DNA from: Trachemys scripta elegans
Lineage: Eukaryota > Chordata > Testudines > Emydidae
Direction: 5' to 3'
Length of the DNA: 64,000 nucleotides
Assembly: GCF_013100865.1 (NCBI RefSeq)
Contig: NW_023260511.1
Coordinates: forward strand, 579,067-643,066
Position numbers and translations under genes: made by a program. Below, piece after piece: positions 45,626 through 55,483 of the stretch. Positions within the stretch are counted from its first letter, which is position 1. Each line of letters starts with the position of its first letter. The notes under the pieces were generated by a model. It saw only the letters and a list, made by a program, of their open reading frames with translations, had not been told where the DNA came from and did no database searches.

Positions 45626-46384
45626 GGGCATTAGTGACACCTCCTCTTATGGCATCATTTTGTGCAAGGCCTGCTCTGGTGGGCAATGCCTAGTCTGACT
45701 ATCCTGCTGAGGCTTAGGTGTGAGCTTAGGCACCTGGTCCCCTGCACTTAGGTGGCTTTGCATATGCCAGCAGCAGAAACGTAGGCATCATGGGGATTTT
45801 TCCAATGGAAATGCAGGTGTTGAGGGACTTCAGACAATTACAGGGTCAGGTGGCAGTAGAGAGGGGTTTTGAGGACCTGAATTTTGGATGTAGGTATCTA
45901 AAGTGCCTAAACCCCTTTGTGGATCTAGCCCCAGGTCGGTAGCTATAACTTCCTCTTTCCCAATTTAGCAAACTGCATCATGCAGAAAAAGAAATGTGTC
46001 TACACTAGGTGAGGAAAGCTCTAAAGGGACATGGGTTACGGTTAGGGTTACGGCACTGGCTGGGTAGCTTGCTTGCCATGATAAGAGTTCAGTGTGTCAG
46101 TCCTGATTAAAACGCTTAAGGATACCCAGGCACTATGGCCCCAATCCCATATCCTTCCAGGCAGACCCTGATGGTGTGTGGAACAATTGCCAGGATCAAG
46201 GCCTATGGTTCCACCTGTGTATTTGGGATTCCTGGAACACCCATCCTCTAGCACCAGCTCTTTACTTCCGTCTTCCTCCTGGTGAACGTCCAGAAGGGCT
46301 GTCACCACCCCACACCACCACCACTCAAGAAAGGATTTGAGCAAGAGGATATTGCCTCCCTGAGGCAGTGTTAGGTCTCAGACA

Positions 46385-47376
46385 CTGTGGACATGTCTAC
46401 ACTAGAAACTTAAGTCGACCTATATTAGGTCAACCTTCAGGCACCACAGCAATTAGTGCAGTGGTTCATGTCCACACTGCCCTCCTTTGGTCGGTGGTGC
46501 ACATCCTCACCATGAGCTCTTCCACTGACCTAAGAGGGTTCTTAGCTCAGCTCACAGCTCTCTGCCAGGAGCCCAGCTACCTCAGGGTCCCTGCCACATG
46601 CCCCCTCCCAGCTCTCCAGCCTGCTGTGAGCCCAGCAGGTTCCCCCTACTCCCCCCACCTGGTTTTGCAAACCCTGCTGGAAGCATGGCAGCCGCCCGGG
46701 CACTTAGCTGCGCAGTTCCCACCAGGAGCAGAGCTGCCTCCTGGCTTCCTGCCAGCTGTCCTCCCCCACCCCTGTTCTCAGTTCCATGCTCCCCACTGGC
46801 AGCCCAGCTACCCCCCATCCCTGCTCTCTGCTCTGCACTCCTCGCTGGGAGCACAGCAGCCCCCCTGTGCTCTCAGCTCCATGCTCCCCAACGGGAGTGG
46901 GACAGTTGTTTGTTCTCTCGCCTCCATACTCCCCGCTGTGAATGGGACAACCGCCCAGACACCCAGTGGGGATCTGGGAGCCTTGGTGCAGCTAGGCTCC
47001 CAGCAGGAAGCAGGGAGCTGGGACCTCTGGATCAGTCCAGCTCTGGGCGGGAAGCAAAGAGCCTGGGCAACAGCCCGGCTGGGAGCAGGGAACGGGGAGC
47101 GAGGGGACAGCCTGGCTTGGAGCAGGGAGCCTGGGGAGCAGCCCGGCTGGGAGCGGGAGGACTTTTTTGTCAATTTCACGCAACTGTCTACACGGGCACT
47201 GTATTACCATAACTAAATTGACATCAGCCCTATGCCTCTCGTGGAAGTGGAGTTATTATGTCAGTTTAGCAGGGCACTTACATCAGTCGAGTAAGGCTGT
47301 AGTGTGTATACTGACATAGTTAGGTTGACTTAAGCTGCCTTATGTCAACCTAGCTGTTTAGAGCAGATCAGGTCTA
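46385..47376. mobile_element. Non-autonomous hAT-like element with GC-rich core
   Basis: Left end ATGTCTACACTAGAAACTTA with AGTCGACC, and near the right end AGGTTGACTTAAGCTGCC with GTCAACCTAGC, are inverted relatives of each other. The GC-rich core (46560-47160) repeats GGCTGGGAGCAGGGA-like units. The 282-codon plus-strand frame across it is Pro/Ala/Ser-rich and has alternative frames equally open, so it is not taken as a gene. Confidence 0.6.
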
Positions 47377-48166
47377 AAAGAGAGCTGGCTTTGTACCTGA
47401 CATTATTGTCAGTGTCAGAAGAAACCTTGCCCTAGCCCTTCCCCAAAGCATAGAGTTTACCAGGGGAAATGCCACCAAATATATGCTGAAATTGCTCCTG
47501 GTCTTGGAGCACCCTATCAATTGGGTATGGGGAGATGTTGTTTTCCTGGGCTTGGTTTCTAAAGCCAAATGTCCCTCCTCCTTTGCTCAGGGTGGGGTGG
47601 GGGGTGGGATAGAATTTAAATCTGGATCCTGAGACAAATTTCATGGTTTGTCTGTTTATAATGTACTGAACCAAAATAATGAAGCCAAACACCCAAAAAT
47701 ATGTGAGGGACTGAGTCAAAAACTGGTTCCAATGTTGGAGCCTGTTTCTAGTAATAATTTATACCATTTGCAAGTGGTGGGCCAAAGACTGCAGCCCCTC
47801 CTCATCAAATATTCCCCTTGATGCCAATTTCAGTAAAGACTGAGTAAGTGATTTAATATAGTATCGTAGCCATAGGCCATTGCACACACTAAAATAAATA
47901 GAAAAAATAATTTAAAAAATAGTCAATAAAAAAGATACAAACTTTAAAAACACAGGACTAGCAATTCCCTAAAATTAGTTACACTTTAAAATCACCACCC
48001 TGAAAACAATATACAAAACTAAAATTAAAAAAAGAAAGAAAGAGGAATACATTATTTTGTTTAGGTCAGAAGTAGCCTATATGTCACAAACATTATCTAC
48101 GCAGAATTTGGCCTTATATTATAAATATGAAGGAAGTCTAGAAATGTAGAAGGAAGATTTTTTTAC

Positions 48167-48277
48167 TTAAACAATAATAAATGAAGAAGACGATCCCGAT
48201 GATAATAATAACAATGAGGACAACAATCGTGCCCACGAGAATCTTTTGTTCGTCTAAGTTAGCCTCAGCCATTTTTT
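48167..48277 (-). CDS. Transmembrane exon of butyrophilin-like gene
   Basis: 111 nt, acceptor TTGTTCTACAG, donor GTAAAA, entering and leaving in phase 1. It encodes about 37 aa: a polar start (KMAEANLDEQK), then a strongly hydrophobic run ILVGTIVVLIVIIIIGIVFF and the stop-transfer side IYYCL. One membrane span between stalk exons and basic cytoplasmic exons fits a type I membrane protein. No stop inside. Confidence 0.75.
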
Positions 48278-48739
48278 CTGTAGAACAAGAAAAAAAAAAA
48301 AAGGTCATTAGTTACTGAAAATATCCAACAAATAGATTTGTCCTGATCCAGAAGTGCCTTTCTGTTTTAAAGATATAGAACGATTCTAGGTTGTTTGGGG
48401 TCTTTTGTTGTGTGTATTTGCTGGAAGCACCATTAAAATTATTTGACAAATGAAATGGATGAAATGGATACAGACCTGTCAAGATTTCAAAACAAACAAA
48501 CAAACAAAGAAGCACAGCATCATAATTTTTCATTTATTATTTTTGTTCCTCAATATTACATCAGAGAGGGTTTTTTTATGAAACAAATAGTTTTCACAAC
48601 ATACAAAATCTTTAAGCATAAAAAGGGGAAAGCTAATGTCTAAAACTGATTCACTAGGCTTGGTGGTCAGGAATTTGTTAAATCCTCTGCAGAATTCCCT
48701 CATTTTAGGTTCTCAAAATGCACTTGTTCTCCTTTGACT

Positions 48740-49640
48740 TTCCTTAAAATTGTCACAGTGCCTAAAAGGGCTCTTGTCTGCAGACCACCAATGGTTCTTA
48801 CCTTTTATTATTATGATCTTAATCATAATCTATCATAATGAACATGTTGGTGTCATTGAAAGAAGAGAACAAACAATGCAGACTTACCAGTGTTTTTCTC
48901 AAAAGTTTCTGGGGGGAAAAAAGAACAAAAAATTACACACGGTTTCCTCAAAACTGTGCATTCATATGTGTACACTGGGGTGGGAAAGAGATCAGAAGAC
49001 CCAGTGAAGGACAAAGTGTGCCCACATTTTACTAATCAAATACTTTCCATTGTGACAAACTGAATATTTCCTCTACTTTCTAAGAATCATTTGTGTCTGT
49101 TTTCTATGCAGAAAGGGGGAGACTTTTGGTGATCTTTCGCTAATCACTTATTTTCTTTTATGTGTTTGGGCAAATGGTGTGATAGGTGCATTGTGTTTAA
49201 GAAAGCTTGTTTTAAGAAATCAATAAAAGACCCCCCACACATGCTAACCAGCTTCCTGAAGGTTACCTGAAGTCACTGGGAGTTGTGGGTTCTTAGCACC
49301 TCAAATGCATCAAGCCCCTGTAAACTGGGGTTGGGGGAAGTCACACAGTTCATAGCTTATGCAGACTGAGATCATTGCATGCACCAGGGATCCTTGCATC
49401 TCTCCATCCGCGCACAATTACCTATGGGACCCCCATCCCATTCCCCCCTATTTCAGGGAAAACCTGCAGCCACCCAACCTTTCCCCATGCCAGGGACTCT
49501 GTGTGTTCCCATTATACTCTGTCCCCATGCCAAGTGCCCCATGGCCCCTCCATGCCAGGTGTCCTGTGTGAATCCCCCTTACTCTTCTCTCCACATACCT
49601 CCCCAGACCCACCTGAGTGGCGTGCCTCAGAACACTGAAC
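48740..49640. repeat. Stalk-exon block, tandem copy 1
   Basis: Shares with 50255-51100 the stalk exon, the TAATCATAATCTATCATAAT-like element and a long 3' intron stretch including CCTTTCCCCATGCCAGGGA. A third shorter copy begins near 51230. Confidence 0.85.
48888..48908 (-). CDS. 21-nt stalk exon, copy 1 (ETFEKNT)
   Basis: Acceptor CCCCCCAG, donor GTAAGT, phase 1 on both sides. Nearest to the transmembrane exon. Part of a triplicated block with 50367-50387 and 51386-51406. Confidence 0.6.
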
Positions 49641-49789
49641 AGAAGTTCATGATCGTGCTCGGTTTTGGTCACAGGCTGCAGATCCTGCCCATTATTTGCA
49701 ACCCAGTGGAGTTCAGGTTTGGGGGACCACCCTGTTGACCTGCAGGCTAGGCCTATTCTCTGGTGCTGGGAACCCAGCACATAAATGGA
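49615..49789 (-). pseudogene. Ig-C-like pseudo-exon (second copy)
   Basis: The frame reads IGLACRSTGWSPKPELHWVA then NGQDLQPVTKTEHDHELLFS, clearly paralogous to 52423-52660. The acceptor is lost (TTTTAACT where the other copy has CTTTAGCT), and the 3' part of the domain with its second Cys is missing. It cannot be spliced as a domain. Confidence 0.75.
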
Positions 49790-50045
49790 CACAGGAGCAA
49801 TAGTTAAAACAGGAAGACAGAGCTTGGGATGGGACTATCTTCAGGGAAACTGCATTGTCCCTTTGTTATGGCTTTATTTTTAAATCAGGGCACTGTCCCA
49901 ATTTCTGTGTTTTTCCTACTGGAGTTCAAATAAATTCTTCACCTGCTTCTCCAGGGGATTTCAGATCATGGCGAGTCTCCACAGTAAATGCCAAGTTGTA
50001 CGGCTGCCTGGCCTCCAAAATGCTACAGGCCAATGCCAATGCTCA

Positions 50046-50263
50046 GGCCAGGTCTACACTCAAAAGTTTGGTCGACCCAGCTACATTACTCAGGGGGGTG
50101 AAAAATCCACACCCTTGAGTGGTACAGTTAAACTGACCTAACCCAGCACTAGGTTGATGCAAGAATTCTTCTGTCACGCTAGCTTTCACCTCTCGGGGAG
50201 ATGGATTCACTACAGTGATAGGAGAACCCCTCCTGTTGCTGTTGTACGTGTCTACACTGAAGA
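50046..50263. mobile_element. DNA-transposon-like repeat, copy 1
   Basis: Starts CCAGGTCTACACTCAAAAGT, then GGTCGACCCAGCTACATT, and matches 52907-53135. It contains a second GTCTACACTGAAG block near 50250. The element is part of the duplicated Ig-C neighbourhood. Confidence 0.6.
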
Positions 50264-50366
50264 CCACCAAAGGTTCTTACCTTTTCTTATTATGGTGTTA
50301 CTCATAATCTATCATAATAAATGTTTTGGTGTTATTGAAAGTAGAGAACAAAGAATGCAGACTTAC

Positions 50367-50387
50367 CAGTGATCTCCTCAGAGGTTT
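50367..50387 (-). CDS. 21-nt stalk exon, copy 2 (ETSEEIT)
   Basis: Acceptor CCCCCCAG, donor GTAAGT, phase 1 on both sides. Encodes about ETSEEIT. Confidence 0.6.
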
Positions 50388-51385
50388 CTGGGGGGAAAAA
50401 AAGAAAGAAAATGTTTTACACATTGTTTCCTCAAAACTGTGCATTCATATATGTGCACTGGGGTGGGAAATAGATCAGAAGCCCCAGTGAAGAAGAGAGT
50501 GTGCCCACATCGTACTAATCAAATAATTTCCATTGTGACAAAAGGAATATTTCCTCTACCTTGTAAGCATCATTTGTATCTGTTTCCTATGCGGAAACAG
50601 TGAGATTGTTGGTGTCCTTTAGCTAATCACTTCTTTTCTTTTGTGTGTGTTTGGCAAATGGTGTGATAGGTAAGTGCATTGTGTTTAAGGAAGTATTGTT
50701 TTAAGAAAACAAGAAAAGACTCTACACACATGCTAACCAGCTTCCCGGAGGTTACCCTGAAGTCACTGGGAGTTGTGGGTTCTTAGCACCTCACATGCCT
50801 CAGGCCCCTGCAAACAGGGGTTGGGGGATCACACAGTCCATAGCTTATGCAGGCTGAGCTCATTGCACGCACCAGGGGCTCCTTGCATCTGTCCATCCGC
50901 ACACAACTCCCTGTGGGACCCCATCCCATTCCCCTCTATTTCAGGGGCTCCCTGCAGCTTCCCAACCTTTCCCCATGCCAGGGAATCTGTGTGTCCCTCC
51001 ATCCACTCTGTCCCCAGGCCAAGTGCCCCATGACCCCTCCATAGGGGAGGTCCTGGGTGCAGCCCCCTTACCCTTCTCTTCAGATGCATCCCCATTCCCA
51101 CCTTCCCACCCCCACAATCTTATTCTTCTTTCTCTCGTCTTTTCTTTCTCTTTCAGGCTAGACAGCACTAGCTGTATGCAAGAATTCTACTCTCAACCTA
51201 GCTTTCGCCTCTCAGGGTGATGGATTCACTACAGTGACGGAAGAACCCCTCCTGTTGCTGTATTTTGTGTCTACACTGAAGTTCACCAATGGTTCTTACC
51301 TTTTCTTATTATGATGTTACTCATAATCTATCATAATAAACGTTTTGGTGTTATTGAAAGTAGAGAACAAAGAATGCAGACTTAT

Positions 51386-51406
51386 CAGTGTTCTGCTCAG
51401 GGGTTT
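51386..51406 (-). pseudogene. 21-nt stalk exon, copy 3, donor mutated
   Basis: Acceptor CATCCCAG, peptide about ETPEQNT, but the donor reads ATAAGT in place of GTAAGT, so splicing should fail. Its phase still matches the other two copies. Confidence 0.6.
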
Positions 51407-51879
51407 CTGGGATGGAAAATCTTACTCTCTTCTTTCCTTTCTCTCTCAGTGTTTCGCCATTTTTAAATTCTATTGGGACACAGGGCAAAGATGAGATGGG
51501 GGAGCTGTTATGCTGAAAGGTGTTATTTATGCCATCAACTGGTTCTTTGCTCTAGAGATAATTATAGAAGGAGTTGAAAGTGCTATGCTAGCTCTTCTAT
51601 CCAGGCGCTAGGCGATCCATGTGGCCTCCATTTCCCCTTTCCAGTTTGCAGATTTCCACCAAAATTGACAGGGTTCTGCCCATTGATATCTAGAACACTC
51701 CCTGAAATTCTGGAATTGAGCGGCTACAGCCTTAAAAAATTGTCATATTACATCTATTAACACATAGGCCTGAAACTCTAAGTTACGCTAAAGAATAGTT
51801 AACCAAGAGTGCCGTCTAGCTTTGCAAAGTTAGGCTAAGAGAGATAATAAAAAGGTTAGCAAACAGAATTAACATGAAC

Positions 51880-52417
51880 ATCTGCAAATTTTGCCATCTC
51901 ATTGTTCACCTTCTTTCCCAGATCATTTATGAAGATGTTGAACCGCACAGGTCCCCGCACAGATCCTTGGATGACCCCACTATTTACCGCTCTCCCTTTT
52001 GAAAACTGACCACTTATTCCTTCCCTTTCTTTCCTGTCTTTAAACCAGTTACTAATCTATGAGAGGACCTTCCTTCTTATCCCATGATGTGTTACTTTGC
52101 TTAAGAGCCTTTGGTGAGGGACCTTGTCTAAGGCTTTCTCAAAATCCAGCTACACTGTATGCACTGCATCACCTTTGTCCACATGTTGACTCACTCAAAG
52201 CATTGGTGAAGCATGAGTTTCCTTTACAAAAGTTGCATTGACTCTTCCCCAAGATATTGTGTTCATCCAAGTGTCTGAGAATTCTGCGCTTTGCTATGGT
52301 TTCAATCAATTTGCCTGGTACTGAAGTTAGACATTTCAGCCTGTAATTGCCCCGGATCACCTCTGAAGCCTTTTTTTACATAAAAGTATTGCTACATTAG
52401 CTATTGGCCAATCATCG
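51880..52417 (-). mobile_element. Old CR1-like LINE fragment
   Basis: The complement carries RT sequence (NYRLKCLTSVPGKLIETIAK, HNILGKSQCNF) matching the CR1 finger/palm region. It abuts the truncated end of the Ig-C exon. Confidence 0.75.
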
Positions 52418-52422
52418 CTTAC

Positions 52423-52660
52423 AGGTTGGTCTGGATAACGCAGCTGATTTCTCCAGTTTCCTCTCCCAGGATTGTGACATGGCTCAGAACACTGGAGAGA
52501 AGTTCACGATCCTGCTCTGTTTTGGTCACAGGCTGCAGATCCTGCCCATTTTTTGTAACCCAGTGGAGTTCAGGTTTGGGGAACCACCCTGTTGACTTGC
52601 AGGCTAGGTCAATCCCCTGGCCCTGGGGACTCAGCACATCAATGGACAAAGAAGCAACAG
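52423..52660 (-). pseudogene. Ig-C-like exon of butyrophilin-like gene, 3' end lost
   Basis: Acceptor TTGCTTTAG before 52660, entering in phase 1. The frame reads VASLSIDVLSPQGQGIDLAC, then KSTGWFPKPELHWVTKNGQD, and later EETGEISCVIQTNL, with both Ig cysteines visible. STGWFPKPE-type motifs are typical of butyrophilin Ig-C domains. The chance donor GTAAGC at its end would leave phase 2 in place of phase 1, and a CR1 fragment lies directly beyond. The original C-terminal ~15 codons therefore appear deleted. Some Ig-C function could be lost. Confidence 0.75.
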
Positions 52661-52906
52661 CTAAAGCAACAAGAGAGAGTTTCGGAAGGGACTATCTTCT
52701 GGAAAACAGCACTGTCCCTTTCTTATGGCTTTATTTTTAACTCAGGGCACAGTTCTAATTTCTGTGTTTTTTCCTGCTGGAGTTCAAAGAAATTTTTCAC
52801 CTGCTTCTCCAGGGGATTTCAGATCATGGCGAGTCTCCACAGTAAGTGGCAAGTTTCACGGCTGCCTGGCCTCCAGAATGCCACATGCCAATGCCAATAC
52901 TCCTCA

Positions 52907-53135
52907 GGCCAGGACTACACTCAAAAGTTAGGTCGACCCAGCTACATTGCTCAGAGGGGTTGGGGGTGGGGGGAGAAAAATCCACACCCTAGAGTGGTGC
53001 AGTTAAGCCGACCTAAGCTCAGTGTTGAAAGCACTAGGTTGATGCAAGAATTCTTCTGTCAACCCAGCTTTCGCCTCTCAGGAAGATGGATTCACTACGG
53101 TGATGGGAGAACCCCTCTTGTTGCTGTAGTATGTG
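52907..53135. mobile_element. DNA-transposon-like repeat, copy 2
   Basis: Partner of 50046-50263. The flanks (52680-52906 versus 49825-50045) also match, so the repeat was copied together with the Ig-C exon. Confidence 0.6.
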
Positions 53136-55029
53136 TGCAGGTTTGGGGTCTCTCTCCAGGGATTTTGTGCTGTGGAGAAGTGCTTTTACCGACAATGCTT
53201 TTACCTGAAAAAGGAATTGCTGCTAGGAGTATGGCACAGAACAAGCAGCTGGAGAGTTGTCCCCGTAGCTCCATGCCTCTGGTAGCTCATGTGGGAAAGT
53301 CACGGGCTGATCTGAAATGAGAGCAGCAATCAAAATAGACACAGATGCTGAGACATACAGGACACCTGATTTCTCGTTATTCCCCCTTGAAATACACCAG
53401 GCTGTTCCTTCCCTTCCTTTTGTATCACTGCAAGTTGCAGGGAAAGCTAAACAATATGGGGGGGTGTCATTATGTGCAGCCAGTGTGGGAGTGAATGGAG
53501 GTGGGAGATCACATGAGAACCTTTGTTGTGGCGGAAGGGACACTCACTGTCATAGTCCTAGTGCTCGGGGAGGGCAAGGCCATGTGATTCCAGCACCACT
53601 GCTTTCCAAGCGTGGCACAGCACCTGGCCTTCTCCAGGGCTGCTGGGGGCACTGACTCTCCCTGGGGCACAATGGGCCAGAGACGCAGGGCGTGTCTATT
53701 CTGCAGGCATTGCCTGTGAGCTCTTTAATCTTGCTAGCTCAAGTCCTGGAACAGTGACACTGCAGCAGCACAAGCTTCAGTCCAGGCTGTACAAACCAAC
53801 CAGCCCAGAACCCAGGATAATTAACTGTGTGAGTTAGCTGCGATTAATCGACAGCCCTAATTTTAAAGTGTTATTGTCTTCATTGGCCAAAACTATTGTG
53901 ATCTTTTTTATGCTGCAAATTTGGAGTTTATTAAATGTAACTGTCTAAGCAATTAACTGCAAGGTTGACATTTGATAGTAATTGGACAATAATAAGTTAT
54001 GCAATTAGCTGCAAATTGTAATATGAAATAAACAATGAGTTGAGGGGCTTTAAAAGACCTGTAGATTATTAAGCACCTCAACCCGAGTGTAAGTGGATAG
54101 CTTGGTGACCTAAATGTAGGTAGGTAATTTCCTGTCTGTAACATGTCTTCAGTCAGGGAAACCCAACTTGAATAAACCAAATTGGTCTTGATCACCTGAT
54201 GTTTCAGTACTCAGTTATCTAGCAGGAACTCATTTATTTCCCATCCAAACAGAGAAATGCCATCATGTTTTGTGTAAGGCCTTGCAAACCAATGCTCATA
54301 CAGAGGAGTCCAGAGAAATGGGGGCAGATCAGCTTTAACATAAATCCATTGGACCAAATTTTGTTTTCCTTGAATGGTACCCTACTTCAGGCATAGTCCC
54401 AGGGAGGTCCATGGTCAAGATTTTCCAAAGTGACTAGCAATTTTGAGTGCCCAATTGGAGACAATTGAAAACCAATGGATTTTCTGAGGCTTTTTTTTAC
54501 TAGACTGGTTTCTGATGGCAGGTTTTTTTATTTTTTTGTTTGTTTGTTTGCTAATTGTCCCTTGACATAAAAAATGCTGACGTCTATACTCAGGGAATGA
54601 CCCCATGATGGCAGAGTTAATAAGGCTAGTTTACACAGTGACAAAATGAGTATTTCCTTCTATGTGACAATACTTATATGCTACTGTTTGCCACGTAGGC
54701 AAGGTGCGATTTATGGCATCTGTTATATTATAATTTCATTTCTTTTAATTGCTTGGGCAAACAATGTGGTAGTTAACTATATAATTTTTGCTTCAAGTCA
54801 CTTTTGAAAATGTTACCCTTAAGGCACTGCTTACCCGCTGACTATTTCTGTACTTAAAACATTACCTATTCTTCGCGCCAATATTAAAATCCAATCTACC
54901 TGCCTAGTTATCAATCAGCATTTTAAAGCACTTATTGCTATGGCAACACACATTCATTAAGTGCCTGAGACTTCAGACACTGGAAGTTCTTTGAATTTGA
55001 ACTCCATTGAATACAGTGGGTGCAGAATT
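53136..55029. other. No gene recognised; no IgV exon seen
   Basis: This is where upstream butyrophilin exons would be sought. No phase-1 exon with a variable-type Ig signature or a signal peptide was found. Mostly AT-rich DNA. Confidence 0.45.
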
Positions 55030-55483
55030 GAACCCTTACAAACAGTTGTGGTGCAACTTTAAGTCCAAGTGAAAACAGAAGGAAAGACTTGCCCAAGAAA
55101 GAACAGAAGGAGGAAGGTCAGAGAATTGCACCAGCAACAGGAAGAGGCAGGTATAAATGACTGGAGATGGCCTACTAAGAAGAACAGAACTGATCCGGAG
55201 AACGGAAGAGTGTGCTGTCTGCTGCAAGCTAAGATATGGGATGTGGACCTGAGGCTGAAGAGGATCCTAATGGAAGCAGGAAAGAATCCACTGACTGTCC
55301 TTCATGTGGGAACAAATGATACTGATACATTCTCACTGGAATGAATCAAGGGAAGCTATGCCAGGCTGAGGGAGAAACAAGGAAATGGAGGCTCAGGTGA
55401 TCTTCAGTGGGATTCTACCTGTCACTAGAGGAGGAGAACGAAGGTGCGACAAGATTATGATGATCAACAGATGGCTCAGGCAG

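Larger units (their letters stand above)
29387..52660 (-). pseudogene. Butyrophilin-like gene, partial and probably decayed
   Basis: Minus-strand exons appear in butyrophilin order: Ig-C-like domain (52.4-52.7 kb), 21-nt stalk exons (51.4, 50.4, 48.9 kb), a transmembrane exon (48.2 kb), several 9-27-nt cytoplasmic exons (44.9, 43.0, 39.2, 38.9, 33.2, 32.6, 32.3 kb) and a B30.2 exon (29.4-29.9 kb). The proposed junctions are phase 1, as in butyrophilins and BTN-like proteins, type I membrane proteins of the B7-related group. The Ig-C exon has lost its 3' end against a CR1 fragment, one stalk donor is mutated, and no leader or IgV exon is visible in 53-64 kb. A shorter transcript or an upstream start beyond the window remains possible, because the transmembrane and B30.2 exons are intact. 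Confidence 0.7.

Noticed and set aside
46034..46056. Telomere-like GGTTAGGGTTA
   Set aside because: Only about one and a half units; too short to be an interstitial telomeric array.
46368..47216. 282-codon plus-strand open frame
   Set aside because: It lies inside a non-autonomous hAT-like element, has low-complexity Pro/Ala/Ser-rich composition, and a 204-codon frame is equally open beside it.
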